From Candidatus Poseidoniales archaeon (lineage in GTDB: Archaea > Thermoplasmatota > Poseidoniia > Poseidoniales > Poseidoniaceae): DNA of 11,299 bases. Position numbers and translations under genes: made by a program. Where the stretch lies: the NCBI GenBank assembly GCA_009887135.1, contig QXYA01000013.1, positions 1 through 11,299 of the forward strand, read 5' to 3'. The notes under the pieces are model-generated. The model was not told where the DNA came from. It searched no databases and saw only the letters and a program-made list of their open reading frames with translations. Each line of letters opens with the position of its first letter. Position 1 is the first letter of the stretch. Below are positions 1-5,634 of this stretch, in pieces.

Positions 1-17
1 CGAAGAGTGGCCAATTC

Positions 18-1004
18 ATGCGTAGGGTTGCAGTTACTGATGGTATGGCTGATGAAGCAATTAAACGATTAGAACAAGCTGACTGCGAGGTTGTACGTCA
101 ATTCATTGAACTTCAAGATTTACTTGATGGAGCATTGGCTGATTTTGATGCTGTTATTGTTCGTAGTGCTACTAAAATTACCAAAGATATTCTAGAAGCA
201 AGTGCGCCAGGCCTCAAAGTAGTCGCAAGAGCAGGTGTTGGCGTCGATAACATCGATCTCGATGCTGCTTCCAAACTTGGAATTCCTGTTGTTAATGCAC
301 CTAGGGCAAGTACACAAAGTGTGGTTGAATTGACAGTTGCTCATTTGCTTGGTTCTCTTCGCTACATTCCTACGGCAGACCGTACTCTTCGTTCAGGTAC
401 ATGGGCGAAAAAAGAGTTGACTGGAACTGAACTTTATGGCAAGCGGCTCGGATTAATTGGATTCGGTCGAATTGCCCAAGGTGTAGCTCGTGTTGCTCAA
501 GCATTTGGTATGGAGGTTCATTCCTATGACCCATATCTTCCAGGTCCAGTAGCTAAGAAATTTGATGTATCAATGCATAAAACAGTCGATAGTTTGTTCA
601 AGCGTTGCACACACATATCGATTCATTGTAATCTCACTGATGAGACTCATCATCTTGTTGATTCTGAACGAATTTCAATGATGCCTGGTAAGGATCCGAA
701 TAATTTGCCCTGTGGGAATCACATCGTCAATTGTGCGAGGGGCGGGATTATTGACGAAACAGCTGCCTTGGAGGCACTTGAAAATGGACAACTTTCATCA
801 CTCGCCCTCGATGTATTTGAAAACGAACCTGTTGACGCATCATCTCTTCTCCTACAACATCCACATTTCCACGGTACACCTCACATTGGGGCTGCAACCA
901 TAGAGGCTCAACGACGTGTTGGATTAGACATTGCCGATGCGGTGCTCGTCGCTTTGAGTGGTTCATTGCCAGAAACAACAGTCAATCGCTCATCACTTTC
1001 TTAA
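18..1004 (+). CDS. serA: D-3-phosphoglycerate dehydrogenase-like 2-hydroxyacid dehydrogenase (short form, no ACT domain)
   Basis: Predicted cytoplasmic NAD-dependent oxidoreductase, 328 residues, most like the enzyme that oxidises 3-phosphoglycerate to 3-phosphohydroxypyruvate, the first step of serine synthesis. Visible family marks are RAGVGVDNID (71-80), a Rossmann glycine motif GFGRIA (148-153) followed by an Asp at 171 placed to bind the NAD ribose, NCARGG with catalytic Arg241, ENEP with Glu270, and PHIGA with His289. The protein stops just after the catalytic domain closes (PETTVN, 318-323), so the C-terminal ASB/ACT regulatory domains of long SerA are absent and serine feedback is not expected through them. 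Two oddities: the third Rossmann glycine is Ala153, and about ten extra residues (225-234) sit before NCARGG. The ATG at 18 gives the usual short N-terminus (MRRVAVTDGM); the frame is open to the window edge, so an earlier start cannot be excluded. Another 2-hydroxyacid substrate remains possible. Confidence 0.88.
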   Translation: MRRVAVTDGMADEAIKRLEQADCEVVRQFIELQDLLDGALADFDAVIVRSATKITKDILEASAPGLKVVARAGVGVDNIDLDAASKLGIPVVNAPRASTQSVVELTVAHLLGSLRYIPTADRTLRSGTWAKKELTGTELYGKRLGLIGFGRIAQGVARVAQAFGMEVHSYDPYLPGPVAKKFDVSMHKTVDSLFKRCTHISIHCNLTDETHHLVDSERISMMPGKDPNNLPCGNHIVNCARGGIIDETAALEALENGQLSSLALDVFENEPVDASSLLLQHPHFHGTPHIGAATIEAQRRVGLDIADAVLVALSGSLPETTVNRSSLS

Positions 1005-1068
1005 CTCCATTTTCACTTTGCAAGTGGTGTGGGCACAAGTCTTGCCTTACAGATGTAGTCCCGAAGAC

Positions 1069-1356
1069 ATGGGTCGTACAGTACCAACTTGGAGAGGGCG
1101 TGTTGAGCAGGAAATAGAACGTCTTGTGCCTTATCGGAGAGCTCTTTCATTGGATGATTGTTGCAACTTCGATATGATGCTACATGACGTTCGCACTCGT
1201 CGAGCTGCAGGTGGAATGCTTCCCGCACAAGAAGAATGGAAACCAATGTTCCTTTCCATGCTCTTAGGTGCCCATCAACGCATTCGAGTCTTGGAGAGGC
1301 GGCTTGAAGCACTTGAGCATCGATTAACAGATACCGGTGTACTCGATGCATCCTGA
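1069..1356 (+). CDS. Small basic helical protein (conserved euryarchaeal type, function unknown), upstream of and overlapping polB-like gene
   Basis: A 95-residue protein, rich in Arg and Glu, with no signal peptide or membrane segment. It opens with MGRTVPTWR, has a middle helical part with two adjacent cysteines (31-32), and ends in a likely amphipathic or coiled-coil helix (about 65-88: RIRVLERRLEALEHRL). The opening and the 'M-F-L-S-M-L-L' plus terminal helix remind me of a family of roughly 90-110 residue euryarchaeal hypothetical proteins starting MGRxxPxxR; this is recollection, not a search result. I chose ATG 1069 because MGR is the recognisable start; GTG codons at 1024 and 1027 are in frame and would add 15 or 14 residues, and no good Shine-Dalgarno decides between them. 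The gene begins 64 bases after the dehydrogenase stop, and its last 11 bases overlap the DNA polymerase start, implying co-transcription and probably translational coupling. An accessory role for that polymerase is an inference only. Confidence 0.72.
   Translation: MGRTVPTWRGRVEQEIERLVPYRRALSLDDCCNFDMMLHDVRTRRAAGGMLPAQEEWKPMFLSMLLGAHQRIRVLERRLEALEHRLTDTGVLDAS
1336..1339 (+). promoter_or_regulatory. GGTG ribosome binding site that decides the polymerase start
   Basis: GGTG lies 6 nt before ATG 1346. It matches the 3' part of the consensus GGAGGTGAT complementary to the 16S rRNA tail. The in-frame GTG at 1337 is inside this element, so it is more likely part of the binding site than the start codon. 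The same GGTG at 5-6 nt spacing precedes the RecA-like gene and valS on the other strand. Confidence 0.5.
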
Positions 1357-3745
1357 AGGAGACAACGGATGGATTCTTGATGCCCATCTTTGTTCCGAAA
1401 AAAAAGAGATGCTCGTATGGATTGTTCCCAAAGAAGGGCCAGTGTTTTCATATCGTGAACAATGGAATCCCTCACTGCACGTTTCTGGTTTAGTTTCAGA
1501 CCTTGAGGTGCTGATTGAATGGTTGCAGCAACCAGAAATTAAGATTAAATTTGGGATATTAAATCATTTATTTGAATACAAACGATTGGAACTCGGTTTC
1601 GTCGATAAAACACGTGTACTCACAGTAGAAGTCAAAGGTCATGCATTACTCAAACCACTTGCTCAACATATCGAGGAACGCGGGAAGCATGTTCGCTTCA
1701 ACCTCTACTCGGTGGACTTGAAACCAGAACAATCGTATCTCACTTCGAAACGTTTGTCCATTGGTTCTTCGGTTATGATTGAGAATCAACAACTTGTTGC
1801 AATAGAACAGGAACTGAATCAACGTTCGTTGAGATGTTGTCGACTTGAAGTTGAATTCTGTGACCACAAGGGATTCGCAGATAGTTCTACGAAGATCTCT
1901 TCTGCTCGCCTAGAGGAATGTGATTCTGAAGGGAAGAGGTTTGGTAGGAGTTTCATGATTCATTCGCATCATCCCTCATTTGCTATGAAACTTGGACAGT
2001 ATTTGAGAGAACTTGACCCAGATGTCATCTTTACTCAAGACGGTAATACGCTCGCTCTTCCAGCGTTAATGACACATGCAAAGAGGAGTGGACATACCTT
2101 GAAGCTTGGTCGCAATTCTTCCGTTCTTCGCCAAATCGGTGTCGCAAGAACAGTCCATTCCTATGGTCAAGTTCTTCGTAGCGATCCCCAATTTTCATTT
2201 GAAGGTCGAATTCATATCGATTGTTCATCTAGTTTTATGTTCAAAGAAGGCGGTCTTTCAGGTCTGTATGAATTAGCGGTTGTTTCTGCTACACGAATAA
2301 GCGATGCTGCTCGTAAATCTCCTGGGTCGGTGATCAGCGCCATTCAGAATCGAGTAGCAATGGAAGATGATGTTCTTGTCCCATGGAAGAAAACGAGGCC
2401 AGAAGATACCAAAAGTGCTTGGGACCTTCTTCAATCAGATCGGGGTGGACTTTACCTCGATAGCAAACCCGGAGTTTATTCAAACGTCATCGAACTGGAT
2501 TTTGCCAGCCTCTTTCCAAGTATTATCGCAACACGAAATATCTCGCCGGAAACCCTGAACTGCAGTTGTTGTCAGCCTGCCAGCAATACTCTTCCATTGC
2601 CCTTGCATCCGGAATTAGCCAAAAAGAAATTCCAATTGCATGAACGGCAATGGCAGTCTGCCAGCCTTGCTTTTCCACGTTATTCGTCGACAGCATTCCA
2701 GGTTCCAGGACTTTCAACGCATACATGTGGCCGGATTCATGGTTTCCTTGGACGCGTGGTTGCTCCACTCATTGAGCGAAGAAAACAATTGAAGAAACAA
2801 GTCAAGGAAAAAAAAGACAGAGCTGATCGTCAACAGAATGCTCTGAAATGGCTTCTTGTCACTTGCTTTGGCTACACTGGTTATCGTAACGCCCGGTTTG
2901 GACGTATTGAAGCACACGAAGCAATATGTGCCTGGGCGAGAGAACTTCTTCTTCAGACGATTGAACATGCTCAACAGTCAGGTTGGGAGGTTCTTCATGC
3001 CATCGTTGATTCGGTTTGGATTCGTGATGTACAAGGAAGGACATACGAACAACAACACGAGGATGCTTTGGCTTTAGCCCAAGAAGTACAGACATTCACA
3101 GGAATTCCTCTTGAATATGAGGCGACATACGATTGTATTGCCTTTTTACCGAGTCGGGTCCATTCAGGTGGTTCTCTGACAAAATATTGGGCATATGGGA
3201 AAGATGGTCTAAAGGTTAGAGGTCTTGAATTACGCCAACATTCAACCTGCCAATGGATTCGTAATCTCCAGCAACAAGCTTTGCAGATTCTCTCAAAAAC
3301 CACTGATCTAAGCGACGGTCTTCCATCCTATTCAGTTCAGAAAATAGTTCAGAACTTACTGCTTGATGAACTTGGGAAACTTGAGAATGGAATGATTACA
3401 ATTGGTGATCTTCTGATTGCTCAACGCATTTCAAGAGAACCGACTCAAGGTTCGGTACAATCTCTGGCAATGCTTGCTTTCCAAAGGCATCAAGCACATG
3501 GCTTCCCACTCACTGTCGGTTCGAAAGCACGATTTCTTGTTCGAGAGAAAGATGCCAAGAATCCACTCTTTCGAGTTCTTCTCTCCGAAGAGTGTCCTGA
3601 CTTGAATGAAACAGTTCGAAATATCGATTTAGCATATTACCGACAACAAGCAATTCGTGCCATATGGGCAATACTCACTCCTTTTGGGTGGACTGAACAT
3701 CAATTGACAGAAGTTGGTGTTGTGCGACTCGACCGGTGGATGTAA
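1346..3745 (+). CDS. Divergent family-B DNA polymerase (PolB2-like), exonuclease motifs degenerate
   Basis: Template-directed DNA polymerase of family B, 799 residues from ATG 1346 (802 if the in-frame GTG 1337 were used). Polymerase motifs are clear: motif A DFASLFPSII with metal-binding Asp385, followed by NISPETLNC; motif B around Lys501 (NALKW...TCFGYTGYRNARFG, from 498); motif C HAIVDS (551-556) with Asp555, where the usual YxDTDS has lost its first Asp; thumb-side KYW at 613-615 and KVRGLELR at about 623-630. A cysteine group (406, 408, 409, 461) flanks the region after motif A and could bind a metal. The N-terminal half keeps the outline of the exonuclease domain (LDPDVIFTQDG at 223-233; AARKSPGSVISAIQ at 321-334) but the ExoI DxE is RLEVEF (166-171), ExoII NxxxFD is unrecognisable, and no YxxxD ExoIII is evident. 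Proofreading is therefore predicted lost. Similar non-proofreading archaeal PolB2/Dpo2 enzymes have been tied to damage tolerance. Its tail overlaps the RecA-like gene, and dinB follows, suggesting translesion synthesis rather than main replication. Confidence 0.92.
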   Translation: MHPEGDNGWILDAHLCSEKKEMLVWIVPKEGPVFSYREQWNPSLHVSGLVSDLEVLIEWLQQPEIKIKFGILNHLFEYKRLELGFVDKTRVLTVEVKGHALLKPLAQHIEERGKHVRFNLYSVDLKPEQSYLTSKRLSIGSSVMIENQQLVAIEQELNQRSLRCCRLEVEFCDHKGFADSSTKISSARLEECDSEGKRFGRSFMIHSHHPSFAMKLGQYLRELDPDVIFTQDGNTLALPALMTHAKRSGHTLKLGRNSSVLRQIGVARTVHSYGQVLRSDPQFSFEGRIHIDCSSSFMFKEGGLSGLYELAVVSATRISDAARKSPGSVISAIQNRVAMEDDVLVPWKKTRPEDTKSAWDLLQSDRGGLYLDSKPGVYSNVIELDFASLFPSIIATRNISPETLNCSCCQPASNTLPLPLHPELAKKKFQLHERQWQSASLAFPRYSSTAFQVPGLSTHTCGRIHGFLGRVVAPLIERRKQLKKQVKEKKDRADRQQNALKWLLVTCFGYTGYRNARFGRIEAHEAICAWARELLLQTIEHAQQSGWEVLHAIVDSVWIRDVQGRTYEQQHEDALALAQEVQTFTGIPLEYEATYDCIAFLPSRVHSGGSLTKYWAYGKDGLKVRGLELRQHSTCQWIRNLQQQALQILSKTTDLSDGLPSYSVQKIVQNLLLDELGKLENGMITIGDLLIAQRISREPTQGSVQSLAMLAFQRHQAHGFPLTVGSKARFLVREKDAKNPLFRVLLSEECPDLNETVRNIDLAYYRQQAIRAIWAILTPFGWTEHQLTEVGVVRLDRWM

Positions 3746-4412
3746 AGCCTTCAAGTCTTGATTGAGATTCATCTTTTGTTTTAGGAAGAAGTCGTAGCAA
3801 TGTCTGGGAATCGGTGGTACTTCTGAGAATCAAGATGTTCTTTCTTGCTGTTTGCCAAGAGCCCTGTAAATGCCTGTCTGCGTGTAACTTTACCGTATGC
3901 TTAAGTTGTTGATGAAGTCGACTTTTGGCGTATCCATCGAGAATGATGACTGTGCAATGTTTGGATAATTTCTGTAATGAATGCAAACAATGACGAAGTA
4001 TTGTACGTCCCTCATACCTCTTGATTTGGTCATCAAGAAACATGGCAAGTAATCCATCAACAACGACCAAAGAAGCCTTTGTTAGCATTGTCTCTTGATG
4101 TGCCCGAAGAATCAATGCGTGCAATTGATGAAGCGTGAATCCCCGTCCAATGTAGAGTCGTCGTAAGCCTTCTTCAAGACCACAATTTCGATTTCTTAAT
4201 GGTTCAAAAAAAGTACTTGGATCGAATCGATGTGCTCCATCAATCCAATGAACTGTGTTGCTTCGACTGAGTAAAGATGCAGCTGTTTCCCGAGCAAGGA
4301 AACTCATTTCCTTACCAAAATATCCCGGTCCTTCAAGCCATGTGATGCCTTTTTTCATGATGAGATGTTCGGGAGAAATTGAGATTTCCTTTATCGCTTC
4401 AATATCCCTCAT
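3675..4412 (-). CDS. RecA/RadA-superfamily protein with degenerate ATP site (ImuA-like position)
   Basis: A 245-residue protein with a single RecA-type core and no N-terminal helix-hairpin-helix DNA-binding domain, so it is a RadA paralogue rather than the recombinase. Order of elements: a P-loop-like GPGYFGKE (28-35) in which the usual Ser/Thr after Lys34 is Glu; WIDGAHRFDP (56-65), matching the strand that in Rad51/RadA reads IDTEG and carries the catalytic Glu, here Ala60; RGFTLHQL (90-97), a typical RadA-paralogue stretch; Walker B LVVVD (115-119); then YEGR and a long helix (133-150) and VIILDG (155-160), equivalent to the strand before RadA loop L2. ATP hydrolysis is thus doubtful. The ATG at 4412 has GGTGAT ending 3 nt upstream, a strong Shine-Dalgarno; an in-frame stop lies at 4452-4454. 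It is divergent from dinB and convergent with the polB-like gene, overlapping it by 71 bases. Bacterial ImuA is a comparable degenerate RecA-fold partner of error-prone polymerases; that function here is inferred. Confidence 0.82.
   Translation of the reverse strand: MRDIEAIKEISISPEHLIMKKGITWLEGPGYFGKEMSFLARETAASLLSRSNTVHWIDGAHRFDPSTFFEPLRNRNCGLEEGLRRLYIGRGFTLHQLHALILRAHQETMLTKASLVVVDGLLAMFLDDQIKRYEGRTILRHCLHSLQKLSKHCTVIILDGYAKSRLHQQLKHTVKLHADRHLQGSWQTARKNILILRSTTDSQTLLRLLPKTKDESQSRLEGFTSTGRVAQHQLLSIDVQSTQKE
3772..3783 (+). terminator. Possible T-rich archaeal terminator after the polB-like gene
   Basis: Two runs of four T separated by one G (CTTTTGTTTTA) lie 27 bases past the polymerase stop on the coding strand. 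Archaeal RNA polymerase commonly stops at such U-rich tracts. The tract lies inside the convergent RecA-like gene, so it may be coincidence of that gene's codons. Confidence 0.25.
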
Positions 4413-4485
4413 GCCATCACCAAGTATTGTTGTTCGGCGAGGGCAGTAGGGTTATCTTTCGCAGGGAGTACTATGAAAGTGAAGG
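4413..4485. promoter_or_regulatory. Divergent promoter region shared by the RecA-like gene and dinB
   Basis: This 73-base gap separates two outward-reading genes and must hold both start signals. On the plus strand TTATCTTT (4452-4459) lies 27-34 bases before the dinB ATG, where a TATA-like box would sit for a leaderless or near-leaderless transcript. AGGGAG (4463-4468) is a Shine-Dalgarno-like element, but it is spaced for the out-of-frame ATG at 4473. On the minus strand GGTGAT (4416-4421) serves the RecA-like gene. I see no convincing palindromic operator. Confidence 0.45.
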
Positions 4486-5634
4486 ATGAATTTCAAACAC
4501 CTTCGGCATTTATCTTGCATTGTGGGCGAACCTCGTATCCTGATTCATTGTGACTTAGATGCCTTTTTTGCATCGGTTGAGATGCTTCATCATGGGTTTC
4601 CAAAGGATGAGCCCTTGATTATCGGTTCAGACCCTCAACAGGGTCGTGGAAGAGGTATCGTTTCGACCTGTAATTATGCTGCTAGGACCTACGGTGTACG
4701 TTCTGCAATGCCCATCACTGAAGCATGGCGACGTTGCCCAGGAAGTCCGTACGGCCCGGGACGATATATTCGAGGCACTCGTTCCCTGTATTCAATGGCG
4801 TCTCGACGTGTCATGAAGATTTTACGTAAATATGCTGATAAATTTGAACAGGCGAGTATCGATGAAGCGTATCTCGACATAACTGAGTATACGAACGGAG
4901 ATTGGGATGAAGCGCTAGGACTCGCTCGACGAATAAAGAGCGAAATTACAGATTCAGTTGGCTTGACTGCTTCTTTTGGGATTGGTTCAACCAGAGTTGT
5001 TGCTAAAATGTCTTCTGAAGTGAATAAACCAAATGGGATTCACCGAGTATTACCTGATGAAATCAATTCATTCTTTCAACAACGTTCCGTACGGGAAGTG
5101 CCAGGGATTGGACCTAAAACAGCGAATAGATTGGCTGAATGGGGAATCTCAACCGTAGATGAAGCATCGGAATTAGGTGAACTTGCGTTAGCAAGGATGA
5201 CCTCTGAACGATTTGCATCATGGCTTCTACGAGTTGTGGATGGAACTACCTCAAATGAGGTGAGTCCAATCCGATCCCGTCGTTCGATTGGAAAAGAACG
5301 AACGTTCCCTGTTGACCAATCGAATCATGAAGTTGTTTTAGAAGTGCTTGAAAAACTAACTGTAAGGGTCATGGCAAAGGCCAGAGAAGAGGGTATTGCA
5401 GGTAGACTCGCAGAGGTAAAGTTACGGTATACTGGTTTTGAGACGCACACTCATGGACGTTCTATTCCAGTTGCTATGGATGATACTGATGTATTCCTCC
5501 GTCAAGTTCGAATACTTTTTGCACAAAATGTGAATCAAGAACAAAATATACGCCTCGTTGGATTTCGTCTAGGACAACTGGAAGAAATCGACCATCGCCA
5601 AACAACATTAGATGGTATTGATGAATCAGAGTAA
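4486..5634 (+). CDS. dinB: Y-family DNA polymerase IV (DinB/Dpo4-like)
   Basis: Translesion DNA polymerase, 382 residues, which copies past damaged template bases at low fidelity and without proofreading. Palm/finger motifs: HCDLDAFFASVE (21-32) with metal ligand Asp23 and steric-gate Phe28; NYAAR (63-67) and YGVRSAMP (69-76); SIDEAYLD (124-131) with Asp126 and Glu127; SFGIGSTRVVAKMSSEVNKP (163-182); helix-hairpin-helix REVPGIGPKTANRL (203-216); then a little-finger domain (about 263-365). All catalytic acids are present, so it should be active. The C-terminus QTTLDGID (372-379) sits where archaeal DinB proteins carry the PCNA-binding QxxLxxFF box, but both aromatic residues are missing. In-frame stops at 4474 and 4480 force the start to 4486 or later; GTG 4522 (giving MGEPRILIHCDLDAFF) is a shorter alternative closer to the family's usual N-terminus. 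It diverges from the RecA-like gene and converges on valS with a 9-base overlap. Confidence 0.96.
   Translation: MNFKHLRHLSCIVGEPRILIHCDLDAFFASVEMLHHGFPKDEPLIIGSDPQQGRGRGIVSTCNYAARTYGVRSAMPITEAWRRCPGSPYGPGRYIRGTRSLYSMASRRVMKILRKYADKFEQASIDEAYLDITEYTNGDWDEALGLARRIKSEITDSVGLTASFGIGSTRVVAKMSSEVNKPNGIHRVLPDEINSFFQQRSVREVPGIGPKTANRLAEWGISTVDEASELGELALARMTSERFASWLLRVVDGTTSNEVSPIRSRRSIGKERTFPVDQSNHEVVLEVLEKLTVRVMAKAREEGIAGRLAEVKLRYTGFETHTHGRSIPVAMDDTDVFLRQVRILFAQNVNQEQNIRLVGFRLGQLEEIDHRQTTLDGIDESE

Noticed and set aside
1337..1345. GTG 1337 as the polymerase start
   Set aside because: This GTG lies in a GGTG element spaced 6 nt from ATG 1346, matching the spacing at two other genes here; ATG 1346 is preferred, though three extra residues cannot be excluded.
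748..1387. Minus-strand ORFs across the dehydrogenase and the small gene
   Set aside because: They lie opposite well-supported genes and show no recognisable domain or start signal.
3675..4412. KaiC-like ATPase or the main RadA recombinase
   Set aside because: No N-terminal helix-hairpin-helix domain, altered ATP site, and RadA-paralogue signatures (WIDGAHRFDP, RGFTLHQL) point to a diverged RadA paralogue.
4436..4472. Near direct repeat GCAGTAGGG / GCAGGGAGT upstream of dinB
   Set aside because: The match is imperfect and short; it may only reflect G-rich Shine-Dalgarno-like sequence.
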